Part shown: positions 1 to 7,499 of the stretch, piece by piece
How positions within the stretch are numbered: position 1 is the first letter of the stretch
Layout: the number at the start of each line of letters is the position of its first letter
Origin: Propionibacteriaceae bacterium
Lineage (GTDB): Bacteria > Actinomycetota > Actinomycetes > Propionibacteriales > Propionibacteriaceae
Reading direction: 5' to 3'
Assembly: GCA_003153855.1 (NCBI GenBank)
Contig: PMBM01000086.1
Coordinates: 1 to 9,862, forward strand
DNA length: 9,862 bases
Made by a program: the position numbers and the translations under genes
The notes under the pieces: model-generated
What the model was told of the DNA's origin: nothing
Database searches by the model: none
Seen by the model: the letters and a program-made list of their open reading frames with translations, nothing else

Positions 1-2
1 GA

Positions 3-74
3 GCCCCCGTAGCTCAGGGGATAGAGCACCGCCCTCCGGAGGCGGTGGCGCAGGTTCGAATCCTGCCGGGGGCG
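3..74 (+). tRNA. tRNA-Arg (anticodon CCG)
   Basis: A complete cloverleaf can be folded by eye. The acceptor stem is 3-9 with 67-73 (7 bp, all G-C). The D stem is 12-15 with 24-27. The anticodon stem is 29-33 with 41-45, around a 7-base loop (34-40) carrying anticodon CCG at 36-38. The variable loop is 46-49. The T stem is 50-54 with 62-66, around loop TTCGAAT. The discriminator base is G74. Anticodon CCG reads the arginine codon CGG. The terminal CCA is not encoded: the bases after the discriminator are CA then TT. The promoter would lie upstream of the window. No attachment-site duplication of the 3' end is visible within the window. Confidence 0.96.
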
Positions 75-126
75 CATTGCTGATGCAACGGGACGAGGTG
101 CAGGTCAACTTCCTCTCCCCCGACGC

Positions 127-132
127 GAGGAG
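127..132 (+). promoter_or_regulatory. Ribosome binding site deciding the start of the first GT87 gene
   Basis: GAGGAG lies 4 bases before an in-frame GTG at 137. The open frame extends back to TTG77 and ATG83, but these directly abut the tRNA 3' end and have no Shine-Dalgarno-like sequence. The GTG at 137 is therefore preferred. Confidence 0.55.
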
Positions 133-136
133 CCGC

Positions 137-1480
137 GTGATCGAGGCCGCAGATCCCGATACCCCCGGGACCACGCGCTCGCGCCTCGGATGGCGGCGAC
201 TGGCACTCATCTGGCTCGTGGCGCGCGGCATCGTGTTCGGCGTGTGGGCGTACTTCGGCCTCACGACACAGGGTGACGTCCTGTACTACTGGCAGCGCCT
301 CAACCTGATGGTCGAGGGCGTCCCTCTGTCGCAGACCCTCGTCGAGTACCCGACACCCGTCGTCTGGTTCCTCTCCGTTCCTTACTGGCTGGCCGGGCGG
401 TCCCGTCCGGCGTTCGTCGTGGTGTTCATCGCGGGCATGCTGGTCCTCGACATGCTGTTCGCGGTCGTGCTGTGGCGGGCCGGCGGCAAACGACGCAACT
501 TCGCAGTCCTGTTCTGGATCGTGTTCACGTTCGTCATGGGCCCCACCACGTACATGCGGTTCGACCTCGTGCCGGCGGTCCTCGGCGGGCTCGCCGTGCT
601 GTCGCTGCTCGCCACCCGTGACAGCTTCGCGGGCGCGCTGGTGGGTCTGGGCGCCGCCTTCAAGCTGTGGCCGGCCGTGCTGTGGCCCGGCACCCTCGGC
701 GGTTCTCGGCGTGCTCGCGTCCGGTCGACCATCGGATTCCTCGTGGTCGGCGTGGGCCTCGCTGTCGTCTCGCTGGTCGCCGGCGGCTGGGGGCGACTGG
801 TCTCGCCGCTCGCCTGGCAGGGCGCGCGGGGGCTCCAGGTCGAGTCGATCTGGGCGACGCCACTGATGCTGATCCGCGGGTTCTCCCCCTCGCGCTACAC
901 CGTCGCGCTGTCCCAGTGGAAGGCCTTCGAGATCGCCGGGAACGGCACGGCGACGGCGCTGACCGCCTCGACGGTGGCGACCTTGCTCGGCTACCTCGCC
1001 ATCGCGGTGACGTACGTCCTCTGGCTCCGCCGCCCGACACGCACCGTGGTCGAAGCCGCCCTGCTCATGGTGCTGGTCGTGACCGTCACCATCGTGACCA
1101 ACAAGACGTTCAGCCCGCAGTACATGATGTGGCTCGGTGGTCCGCTGGCCGGGCTGCTCGTCGCGGCCGGTCGAGCACCGGTCGAGCCATCGGCACCGTC
1201 CTGGCGGGACCTTCGCACGATGACCTGGTGCGTCCTCGGCCTCACGCTCGTGACGCAGCTGGTCTACCCGATCCTGTACCAGCCACTGGTCCACGGCGGC
1301 GACCTGCTGCTGCTCGCGACGATAGTGCTGGTGGTACGGAACGTCGCGCTGGTCGGCTTCCTGATCTGGTTGGGCCTGCTCGTACGCCGCATGCTGCGCA
1401 GCGGGGAGGCCGACGGGGGCGTACGCAACGACGAGCCGAGCGACGAGCATGACGAGAAGGAACGGAAGGTGGGCCCATGA
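137..1480 (+). CDS. GT87 (DUF2029)-type polytopic membrane glycosyltransferase, first paralogue
   Basis: About 447 residues from GTG137; ATG83 would add 18. Multiple hydrophobic helices run the length of the protein, starting around residues 22-42, so it is an integral membrane protein. Motifs typical of the GT87/DUF2029 GT-C family are visible: an acidic residue in the first extracytoplasmic loop (GDV, D47), EYPTP (70-74), a RFDLVPA helix, KLWPA, RGLQVES and the late FSPQYMMWLGG. Known GT87 members such as mycobacterial PimE transfer mannose from polyprenyl-phosphate donors on the outer membrane face. A similar role in lipoglycan or cell-wall glycan assembly is inferred; donor and acceptor cannot be read from sequence. 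The C-terminal tail, about 25 residues, is charged and cytoplasmic-looking. The stop overlaps the next start as ATGA, so the two genes are probably translationally coupled. Confidence 0.85.
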   Translation: MIEAADPDTPGTTRSRLGWRRLALIWLVARGIVFGVWAYFGLTTQGDVLYYWQRLNLMVEGVPLSQTLVEYPTPVVWFLSVPYWLAGRSRPAFVVVFIAGMLVLDMLFAVVLWRAGGKRRNFAVLFWIVFTFVMGPTTYMRFDLVPAVLGGLAVLSLLATRDSFAGALVGLGAAFKLWPAVLWPGTLGGSRRARVRSTIGFLVVGVGLAVVSLVAGGWGRLVSPLAWQGARGLQVESIWATPLMLIRGFSPSRYTVALSQWKAFEIAGNGTATALTASTVATLLGYLAIAVTYVLWLRRPTRTVVEAALLMVLVVTVTIVTNKTFSPQYMMWLGGPLAGLLVAAGRAPVEPSAPSWRDLRTMTWCVLGLTLVTQLVYPILYQPLVHGGDLLLLATIVLVVRNVALVGFLIWLGLLVRRMLRSGEADGGVRNDEPSDEHDEKERKVGP

Positions 1481-2766
1481 CGTGGTTGCGTCGCGAGGCC
1501 GAGGCGGTCGTCCGGAGCGGCTGGACGTACGCCGCGTTGTGGGCGGTCAGCCGTGCCTTCCTCGGCTACGAGTGGTCCCACGTCGCCGCCTTCATCCAGG
1601 GCGACGTGCAGTACTACCTCAGCCAGATCACCAACGCCACGTCCTGGTCCAGCTCGCTCGTCGAGTACCCGACGCCGGTCGCCTGGATGATGCATCTGCT
1701 GCTTCTCCTCACCGGCGGCAACACCGGCGCGTTCGTCTGGGTCTTCGCCATGTCGATGCTCGCCCTCGATGCCGCGATGGCACGGCTCACGTGGCGACTG
1801 AGCAACCCGCGGTGGCGCGTGCTGGCCACGCTGACGTGGATCATCTTCGTCGTCTTCATGGGCCCGATCGTGTACTTCCGCTTCGACATGGCACCCGCCG
1901 TGCTCGCCGGAGCCGGCGCTTTCCTGTACAAGCGACGCCCAGCGCTGGCCGGGACGCTCATCGCGTTCGGCGCGGCACTCAAGCTGTGGCCGGCACTGCT
2001 CCTCCTCCCCCTGCTCGGCATGGGCAGGCGCGGGAGCAGGGCGGCGACCGGCTTCGGGATCACCGGCGGCGTACTCGCTCTGGCCAGCCTCGTAGTCGGT
2101 GGCTGGCAGCGCCTCCTCTCCCCGCTCACGTGGCAGTCGGACCGTGGGCTGCAGATCGAGTCGTTGCCTGCGACGCCCCTGATGTGGATGCGCGCCGCCA
2201 GCTCCACCCGAGAATGGGTCGTCGGCCTCTCCCACTTCAACGCGTTCGAGATCACGGGGCCAGGCGTTCAGCTGGCGCTCCAGGTCGCCACAGTCACGAC
2301 GATGCTGGGGTTCATGCTCGCGATCATCATCGGCGTGCGAGCGGCGTGGTCCTCGCACCGCACGCCACGTACGGTCGCCGCCGTCATGCTGGCGATCATC
2401 CTGATCATGATCGACGTCAACAAGACGCTGAGCCCCCAGTACCTCCTGTGGCTCGGAGGCCCACTGGCGGCCCTGATCGGCGGCAGCGAGGAGGACGCGC
2501 GACCGATCTTCAGCTGGCCGGTGTTCTGGGCTCTGTCCAGCTTCCTGCTCGCCTACCTGACCCAGGTCGTCTATCCCCTGAGCTACGGCGACATCGTGTA
2601 CGGCAACCGCGCGGCGCCCGTGGCCGTCCTCGTGATCCGCAACGTGCTGCTGGTGGCGTTCACGGTGCTGGTCTCCTGGAAGGCCTGGAGCCTCACCAGC
2701 AGGCGCAGACCGAAGCCTGCGGGACACGAGTCTCTTGAGGTCGAAGTATCTGGCGGAGTGGCTTAA
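1477..2766 (+). CDS. GT87 (DUF2029)-type polytopic membrane glycosyltransferase, second paralogue
   Basis: 429 residues from ATG1477, which overlaps the previous stop by 4 bases; GGAAGG at 1464-1469 serves as ribosome binding site. It aligns with the upstream gene over its whole length. Shared landmarks in order are GDVQYY (D43), LVEYPTPV (61-68), FRFDMAPAVL, ALKLWPA, GGWQRLLSPLTW, RGLQIES, FNAFEI, NKTLSPQYLLWLGGPLA and TQVVYP. It has about ten hydrophobic segments and is predicted to sit in the cytoplasmic membrane. The pair looks like an old tandem duplication: motifs are kept while loops and termini differ. The D43 loop and EYPTP are retained in both copies, so neither looks inactivated. 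Function is inferred from the GT-C/GT87 family (polyprenyl-phosphate-sugar dependent transfer); the substrate is unknown. The two products could act consecutively on one glycan or as a heteromer, but nothing in the sequence decides this. Confidence 0.87.
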   Translation: MTWLRREAEAVVRSGWTYAALWAVSRAFLGYEWSHVAAFIQGDVQYYLSQITNATSWSSSLVEYPTPVAWMMHLLLLLTGGNTGAFVWVFAMSMLALDAAMARLTWRLSNPRWRVLATLTWIIFVVFMGPIVYFRFDMAPAVLAGAGAFLYKRRPALAGTLIAFGAALKLWPALLLLPLLGMGRRGSRAATGFGITGGVLALASLVVGGWQRLLSPLTWQSDRGLQIESLPATPLMWMRAASSTREWVVGLSHFNAFEITGPGVQLALQVATVTTMLGFMLAIIIGVRAAWSSHRTPRTVAAVMLAIILIMIDVNKTLSPQYLLWLGGPLAALIGGSEEDARPIFSWPVFWALSSFLLAYLTQVVYPLSYGDIVYGNRAAPVAVLVIRNVLLVAFTVLVSWKAWSLTSRRRPKPAGHESLEVEVSGGVA

Positions 2767-2816
2767 CATGGGTTGACGGATCGGGGTTCATCGCTCGGTC
2801 TCGACTTTCGACACAT

Positions 2817-2822
2817 GAGGGG
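2817..2822 (+). promoter_or_regulatory. Ribosome binding site deciding the kgd start
   Basis: GAGGGG lies 4 bases before GTG2827, the same spacing as at the first GT87 gene. It overlaps the alternative ATG at 2815, which has no Shine-Dalgarno sequence of its own (upstream is TCGACTTTCGACAC). This favours GTG2827 over ATG2815 and the far-upstream TTG2773. Confidence 0.5.
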
Positions 2823-2826
2823 CATC

Positions 2827-5800
2827 GTGGCCATTCAGCCCGACCAGGACGTATCAGCAGCAGCGCAGGACTTCGGCGCCAACGACTGGCTGATCGAGGA
2901 GATGTACGAGCGGTACGAGGCGGACCCGTCCTCCGTCGACGCCACCTGGGCCGACTTCTTCCGCAGCCACCACGTGACGGCCCCCGTCACACCGTCGGAG
3001 CCCACGGCAACCCCCGCCACGGCGGTGCCCGCCCCCGCCGCCGCGCCCACCCCTCCGATCGAGCAGGCCCCTCCCGCAGCAGCCCAGGCCGCGCAGACCC
3101 CGGCGCCCACCCAGATCGCCGAGCAGCGCCCGCCCGAGGCGGCTGCGCCTGCCAAGGCGGGCGAGCCGGTCTCCCCCGCTCCCGCCTTCAAGCCGGCACC
3201 GGTCGCGCCCTCGCGGGTCGACACCGCGACGGCCACGCCCGACCTGTCGAACAACCAGGCGTACCTCCCTGCGCAGCCCCCGAGCTTCTCGAAGCGCCCG
3301 GCCCCTGTCACCGACCGGCCGACGAAGGAGGCGTTGCGCGGCGCACCCCTGCGCACCGCGAAGAACATGGACATCTCGCTCGAGATGCCCACGGCGACCA
3401 GCGTCCGTGCGGTCCCGATGAAGCTCGTCATCGACCACCGCACGATGATCAACGCCCACCTCGCCCGCACGATCGGCGGCAAGGTCTCGTTCACGCACCT
3501 CATCGGGTACGCGATGGTGCAGGCGCTCAAGGCCGTACCCGCGATGAACGTCGCCTACGAGGTCGTCGACGGCAAGCCCATGATCGTCGAGCCCGACACC
3601 ATCAACCTCGGCATCGCGATCGACATGACCAAGCCCGACGGCACGCGTCAGCTGCTCGTCCCGAACATCCGCAGCTGCGAGCAGCTGTCGTTCGGACAGT
3701 TCTGGGCCGCGTACGAGGAGGTCGTCTCCAAGGCGCGCAAGGGCACGCTCACCGTCGACGACTTCGCCGGGACGACGGCGACCCTCACGAACCCGGGTGG
3801 CATCGGCACGAACCACTCGATCCCCCGGCTCATGAGCGGGCAGGGCCTCATCCTCGGCGTGGGCTCCATCGAGTACGCCCCGGGCTACCTCGGCGCCAGC
3901 GCCGAGCGGCTCAACGAGCTCGGCGTCTCGAAGATCATGACGCTCACCTCCACGTACGACCACCGCGTGATCCAGGGCGCTCAGTCCGGCGAGTTCCTCC
4001 GGACGATGGAGAACCTGCTGTTGGGCCGCAACGGCTTCTTCGAGGAGATCTTCACCTCGCTGCGCATCCCGTACGCACCGCTCGAGTGGGACACCGACAT
4101 CTACGTCGGCAGCGCACCGGAGCTGGTCGACAAGGAGGCGCGCGTCCTCGAGCTCATCGCGTCGTACCGGCAGCTCGGCCACCTCATGGCCGATGTCGAC
4201 CCGCTGACGTACCGGATGCGCCGGCACGCGGACCTCGACCTGAAGACGCACGGCCTGACGCTGTGGGACCTGGACCGCACGTTCCCGTGCGGTTCGCTGG
4301 GTGGCAAGCCGCGCACCGCGATGACGCTGCGCGACGCCCTGGAGATCCTGCGCGACGCGTACTGCCGCCACATCGGGGTCGAGTACATGCACATCACGAA
4401 CCCCGAGCAGCGCACCTGGCTGCAGGAGAAGCTCGAGCAGCCGCCCATCGCGCTGAACCGTGACGAGCACCTGCGGATCATGGACAAGCTCAACGAGTCC
4501 GAGATCTTCGAGACCTTCCTCCAGACCAAGTTCATCGGCCAGAAGCGCTTCTCCCTCGAGGGCGGCGAGTCGACGATCGTCGCGGTCGACGAGATCTGCG
4601 AGCAGGCCGCCGACATCGGCCTGGCGGAGGTCATCATCGGCATGCCGCACCGTGGCCGGCTCAACGTGCTGGCCAACGTCGTCGGCAAGTCGTACGGCCA
4701 GATCTTCCGCGAGTTCGAAGGCAACATGGACCCGCACAACACGCAGGGCACGGGTGACGTGAAGTACCACCTGGGCGCCGAAGGCGAGTTCGTGTCCGCC
4801 ACAGGCAGCAGGATCCGGGCCTCCGTCGCCGCGAACCCCTCCCACCTCGAGGCCGTCGATCCCGTCGTCGAGGGCATCGCCCGCGCGAAGCAGGACCGCC
4901 TCACCAGTGAGCACCCGTTCCCCGTCCTGCCGATCCTGCTCCACGGCGACGCCGCGTTCGCCGGACAGGGTGTCGTGTACGAGACGTTGCAGATGTCGCA
5001 GCTGCGCGGCTACAAGACCGGCGGCACGATCCACGTCGTCGTCAACAACCAGGTCGGCTTCACCACGGCTCCGTTCGAGTCCCGCAGCTCCACGTACTGC
5101 ACCGACGTGGCCAAGGTCGTCGAAGCGCCTGTGTTCCACGTCAACGGCGACGACCCCGACGCGTGCGTACGGGTGGCTCGCCTGGCGTTCGAGTTCCGCC
5201 AGCGGTTCGCGAAGGACGTCGTCATCGACCTCGTCTGCTACCGCAAGCGCGGCCACAACGAGGGCGACGACCCGAGCTTCACGCAGCCGCTGATGTACGA
5301 GCTCATCGAGGCCAAGCGTTCGACCCGCAAGATCTACACGGACGCCCTCATCGGCCGCGGTGACATCACCACCGCTGACGCCGACGAGTACGCCGAGAAG
5401 TTCCGGATCCGGCTGGAGACGGTCTTCAAGGAGATTCGCTCGATGACCGCAGAGGCCTCGGCGGAGGAGGAGTACCGCAAGGTCCCGTACTACCCGTCCA
5501 AGCTCGGCAAGGGCGTCGGCACGAGCATCAGCCAGGAGGTCATGGAGCGGATCGCTGCGGCCATGACCGCCTTCCCCGAGGGGTTCACCGTCCACCCGAA
5601 GGTGCTCCCCCAGCTCGAGCGTCGCGCCGAGATGATCCGTACGGGCCCGATGGACTGGGCCACCGCGGAGGCACTCGCCCTCGGCTCCCTGCTGATCGAG
5701 GGCCGGCCCGTCCGAATGACGGGCCAGGACACCCGGCGCGGGACGTTCTCCCAACGGTTCGCCGCTGTCGTCGACCGCCGTACGAACGACTCGTGGGTCC

Positions 5801-6705
5801 CGCTGCAGCACCTCACGGGCACCCAAGGGAACTTCGACATCTACGACTCGCTGCTCAGCGAGTACGCGGCCATGGGCTTCGAGTACGGCTACTCCGTGGC
5901 GGCGCCCGAGGCGCTGGTCTGTTGGGAGGGTCAGTTCGGCGACTTCGCCAACGGCGCGCAGACGATCATCGACGAGTTCATCGCCTCGGGCCAGGCGAAG
6001 TGGACGCAGAAGTCGGGCGTCGTGCTGCTGCTCCCCCACGGCTACGAGGGACAAGGTCCCGACCACTCCAGCGCCCGCATCGAGCGCTGGCTCCAGCTCT
6101 GCTCCGAGGGCGCCCTCGCCGTGTGCCAGCCGTCGACCCCGGCGAGCTACTTCCACCTGCTCCGCACCCATGCGTACGTGAACTGGCACCGTCCCGTCGT
6201 GATCATCACGCCGAAGTCGATGCTGCGGAACAAGCTCGCGATGTCCATGCCCGCGGAGATCACCGGCAGCAGCTGGCAGCCGGCGATGGACGACCCGACG
6301 ATCACCGACCCGTCGGCCGTGACCCGTCTCGTGCTGTGCTCCGGCAAGATCCGCTGGGAGCTCGTGTCGGCCCGTGAGAAGTACGGCCTGCAGGGCCAGG
6401 TGGCGATCATCCCGCTCGAGCGTCTGTACCCGCTGCCGACCAAGGAGCTCGCGGCGATCCTCGACCGCTACCGCCACGTCACCGACATCCGGTACGCGCA
6501 GGACGAGCCGTCGAACCAGGGTGCCTGGTGGTACATGGAGCGCAACCTGGCCGCCGCGATCAGGACCGTGCTGCCGGACTACGACCTCGTCATGACGGCG
6601 TTCACGAGGGCCGAGTCGTCGGCGCCCTCCGTCGGCTCGCACCACCTGCACGAGGAGCAGGAGGCCGCGCTCATCAAGGCCGCCCTGGGTGGTCAGGACT
6701 CGTAG
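2827..6705 (+). CDS. kgd: Multifunctional 2-oxoglutarate decarboxylase/dehydrogenase (fused E2-E1, Kgd/OdhA type)
   Basis: 1292 residues from GTG2827, slightly longer than M. tuberculosis Kgd (about 1230). Domain order: E1 N-terminal segment with FGANDWLIEEMYERY (about 15-50); Ala/Pro-rich linker (about 50-165); E2 acyltransferase domain (about 172-400) with catalytic His379 in STYDHRVIQGAQSG; thiamine-diphosphate E1 domain (about 480-830) with GMPHRGRLNVL (H608), GDAAFAGQG (707-715) and NNQVGF (740-745), the Mg/ThDP site; transketolase-like domain with QDTRRGTFSQRF (967 onward); and the OGDH C-terminal domain. The usual Asp of the E2 DHRxxDG motif is Gln here, as is normal for actinobacterial Kgd/OdhA. 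There is no lipoyl domain, so in this family the E2 lipoyl function comes from AceF/SucB. It converts 2-oxoglutarate to succinyl-CoA with Lpd in the cytosolic TCA cycle. Family members are inhibited by the FHA protein GarA/OdhI, which is not encoded here. A 60-bp gap separates it from the GT87 gene. Confidence 0.97.
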   Translation: MAIQPDQDVSAAAQDFGANDWLIEEMYERYEADPSSVDATWADFFRSHHVTAPVTPSEPTATPATAVPAPAAAPTPPIEQAPPAAAQAAQTPAPTQIAEQRPPEAAAPAKAGEPVSPAPAFKPAPVAPSRVDTATATPDLSNNQAYLPAQPPSFSKRPAPVTDRPTKEALRGAPLRTAKNMDISLEMPTATSVRAVPMKLVIDHRTMINAHLARTIGGKVSFTHLIGYAMVQALKAVPAMNVAYEVVDGKPMIVEPDTINLGIAIDMTKPDGTRQLLVPNIRSCEQLSFGQFWAAYEEVVSKARKGTLTVDDFAGTTATLTNPGGIGTNHSIPRLMSGQGLILGVGSIEYAPGYLGASAERLNELGVSKIMTLTSTYDHRVIQGAQSGEFLRTMENLLLGRNGFFEEIFTSLRIPYAPLEWDTDIYVGSAPELVDKEARVLELIASYRQLGHLMADVDPLTYRMRRHADLDLKTHGLTLWDLDRTFPCGSLGGKPRTAMTLRDALEILRDAYCRHIGVEYMHITNPEQRTWLQEKLEQPPIALNRDEHLRIMDKLNESEIFETFLQTKFIGQKRFSLEGGESTIVAVDEICEQAADIGLAEVIIGMPHRGRLNVLANVVGKSYGQIFREFEGNMDPHNTQGTGDVKYHLGAEGEFVSATGSRIRASVAANPSHLEAVDPVVEGIARAKQDRLTSEHPFPVLPILLHGDAAFAGQGVVYETLQMSQLRGYKTGGTIHVVVNNQVGFTTAPFESRSSTYCTDVAKVVEAPVFHVNGDDPDACVRVARLAFEFRQRFAKDVVIDLVCYRKRGHNEGDDPSFTQPLMYELIEAKRSTRKIYTDALIGRGDITTADADEYAEKFRIRLETVFKEIRSMTAEASAEEEYRKVPYYPSKLGKGVGTSISQEVMERIAAAMTAFPEGFTVHPKVLPQLERRAEMIRTGPMDWATAEALALGSLLIEGRPVRMTGQDTRRGTFSQRFAAVVDRRTNDSWVPLQHLTGTQGNFDIYDSLLSEYAAMGFEYGYSVAAPEALVCWEGQFGDFANGAQTIIDEFIASGQAKWTQKSGVVLLLPHGYEGQGPDHSSARIERWLQLCSEGALAVCQPSTPASYFHLLRTHAYVNWHRPVVIITPKSMLRNKLAMSMPAEITGSSWQPAMDDPTITDPSAVTRLVLCSGKIRWELVSAREKYGLQGQVAIIPLERLYPLPTKELAAILDRYRHVTDIRYAQDEPSNQGAWWYMERNLAAAIRTVLPDYDLVMTAFTRAESSAPSVGSHHLHEEQEAALIKAALGGQDS

Positions 6706-6717
6706 TGACGGGTCACT
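6704..6717 (+). repeat. Dyad over the kgd stop codon
   Basis: AGTGACGGGTCACT is a perfect 6-bp inverted repeat with a 2-base centre, or a 5-bp stem with a CGGG loop in RNA. It spans the last two bases of the kgd stop, an immediately following in-frame TGA, and the leader of the next small gene. It has no T tract, so it does not look like an intrinsic terminator. It may affect ribosome reinitiation or be chance. Confidence 0.45.
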
Positions 6718-6720
6718 GAC

Positions 6721-6897
6721 GTGTACGACACCGACCGCGGCATCGAGGAGCTCGATCGGCGCCGCGGCGACGAGACCGTCACGCTCGCCTGGCTCGCCGA
6801 GGAGCTGAGGACCTTCGTCGACCTGCACCCGGAGTTCGAGGTGCCCGTCGACCGGCTCGCCACCTGGTTGGCCCGAACGGATGAGGACGACGAGTAG
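6721..6897 (+). CDS. Small acidic DUF6104-family protein
   Basis: 58 codons from GTG6721 to TAG6897. The product starts MYDTDRGIEELDRRRGDE, continues with a predicted helical WLAEELRTFVDLHPEFEVP segment, and ends in an acidic tail (DEDDE). This pattern (TDRGIEEL near the start, the WLAEELRTFVDL helix, VDRLATWLAR near the end) matches, from memory, DUF6104, a widespread actinobacterial family of unknown function. It starts 15 bases after the kgd stop in the same reading frame, separated by TAG and TGA. It has no clear Shine-Dalgarno sequence, which suggests cotranscription with kgd and translation by reinitiation. Position alone hints at a role tied to kgd or the TCA cycle; this is untested. 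It ends 12 bases before the end of the convergent membrane protein gene. Protein length, composition and frame use resemble a real gene: codon third positions are G/C-rich. Confidence 0.82.
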   Translation: MYDTDRGIEELDRRRGDETVTLAWLAEELRTFVDLHPEFEVPVDRLATWLARTDEDDE

Positions 6898-6909
6898 TCG
6901 CGACGGAAG

Positions 6910-7323
6910 CTAGACCTTCGGGAGGTCGTCGTCGGCGTCGCCGCGCGCTCGTTTCATCGCCTGGGTGGTGCTGGGAAGCACTCCGCATCCGGCGATGACC
7001 GCGCTGAGCACTGCGACGACGCTCCAGAGGGCGATGTTGGACGACAGGGAGCTCACGGCGACGGCCAGGTTGAGCAGCGCGCTGCCGACGAGCGCTCCAC
7101 GGATGTAGAACCTCTGGCGCCAGGTCGTCCAGGCGATCCAGCCCAGCAACGCCCCGTACAGCAGGAGCATGACACCGACCCCGATGGAGAACCGCCCGTG
7201 GGACTGAACGGACGAACCGATCGCGAGCCCGACGACGACAAGGGCGAACACGCCCGTGAGGACGGCCGCAACCGTCAACGGCACGGGCCGTCGCACCGGC
7301 TCCCGGCGCTCGGGGACGCTCAT
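6910..7323 (-). CDS. Small four-helix integral membrane protein of unknown function
   Basis: 137 residues from ATG at 7323, chosen over ATG7341 because GAGGAG (CTCCTC on + at 7329-7334) sits 5 bases upstream of it. A basic N-terminus (RREPVRRP) is followed by four hydrophobic segments at about 15-37, 46-67, 75-93 and 97-116, and then a cytoplasmic-looking tail with KRARGDADDDLPKV. No catalytic motif is recognisable. The positive-inside pattern places both ends in the cytoplasm. Its position beside whiB1, and its size, recall the integral membrane protein Rv3217c near whiB1 in M. tuberculosis; this is a memory-based synteny suggestion. It converges on the kgd/DUF6104 unit with only 12 bases between stops and no visible terminator, so the two transcripts probably run into each other. 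It is divergent from whiB1 and shares the 176-bp gap with it. Confidence 0.82.
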   Translation of the reverse strand: MSVPERREPVRRPVPLTVAAVLTGVFALVVVGLAIGSSVQSHGRFSIGVGVMLLLYGALLGWIAWTTWRQRFYIRGALVGSALLNLAVAVSSLSSNIALWSVVAVLSAVIAGCGVLPSTTQAMKRARGDADDDLPKV

Positions 7324-7328
7324 GGAAA

Positions 7329-7334
7329 CTCCTC
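7329..7334 (-). promoter_or_regulatory. Ribosome binding site deciding the membrane protein start
   Basis: GAGGAG on the - strand, 5 bases before ATG7323. It lies inside the 6-codon extension that an ATG7341 start would require, so it argues for the shorter form. Confidence 0.7.
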
Positions 7335-7351
7335 GTCTCATAACCGGGCAC

Positions 7352-7366
7352 CTGTGAATCCCACAG
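7352..7366. repeat. Inverted repeat CTGTG-N5-CACAG in the divergent promoter gap
   Basis: A perfect 5-bp dyad with a 5-base centre lies between the membrane protein gene and whiB1. The half-sites resemble a CRP-type TGTG/CACA pair, and whiB1 is under cAMP-receptor protein control in mycobacteria. However, the spacing (GTG-N5-CAC) does not fit the CRP spacing (GTG-N8-CAC), so it should not be called a CRP site. It may be an operator for another regulator or chance. Confidence 0.3.
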
Positions 7367-7411
7367 AATGGGCAGAGATCGTCTCGATAACGACTTCTTT
7401 CCGCTGAACCC

Positions 7412-7422
7412 TAAACTATGGT
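7412..7422 (+). promoter_or_regulatory. Possible -10 region of the whiB1 promoter
   Basis: TAAACTATGGT holds two overlapping matches to the actinobacterial -10 pattern TANNNT (TAAACT and TATGGT). It is the most AT-rich stretch of the gap. It would give a leader of about 70-80 bases before whiB1. No convincing -35 is seen 17-19 bases upstream. A second candidate, TAGTCT at 7455-7460, is closer to the gene but equally without a -35. Confidence 0.3.
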
Positions 7423-7499
7423 GGTTTTGAGGCTCACCGGCACTGACCGGTCGGTAGTCTTCCCCGGAGCCGTTACCTAACACAAGGAGCTTCACCCGA

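Noticed and set aside
3..76. tRNA-Arg as an integration (attachment) site for a mobile element
   Set aside because: No integrase gene and no repeat of the tRNA 3' end are visible downstream, and the following genes look like stable chromosomal genes.
77..136. N-terminal extension of the first GT87 gene from TTG77 or ATG83
   Set aside because: These starts abut the tRNA 3' end and have no ribosome binding site. GTG137 has GAGGAG just upstream and gives an N-terminus closer in length to that of the paralogue.
2735..2801. Promoter for kgd (TTGAGG, TTGACG and TAACAT are present)
   Set aside because: No pair has acceptable spacing: TTGAGG to TAACAT is 23 bases, and TTGACG has no -10 at 17-19 bases. 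Cotranscription with the GT87 genes cannot be excluded.
3946..3990. Loss of the Asp in the E2 DHRxxDG motif of Kgd (Gln instead)
   Set aside because: As far as I recall this is the usual state in actinobacterial Kgd/OdhA, where His is kept and the domain is trimeric; it is not a lesion.
2854..6828. A 1324-codon open frame on the - strand covering all of kgd, and similar long - strand frames over the GT87 genes
   Set aside because: These are antisense shadows produced by high GC at third codon positions. The translations are low-complexity and rich in Arg, Asp, Glu, Val and Leu with no family motifs, while the + strand encodes clear conserved enzymes.
7352..7366. CRP/cAMP receptor protein site upstream of whiB1
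   Set aside because: The half-sites look right but are spaced GTG-N5-CAC rather than GTG-N8-CAC, so the match fails; kept only as a dyad.
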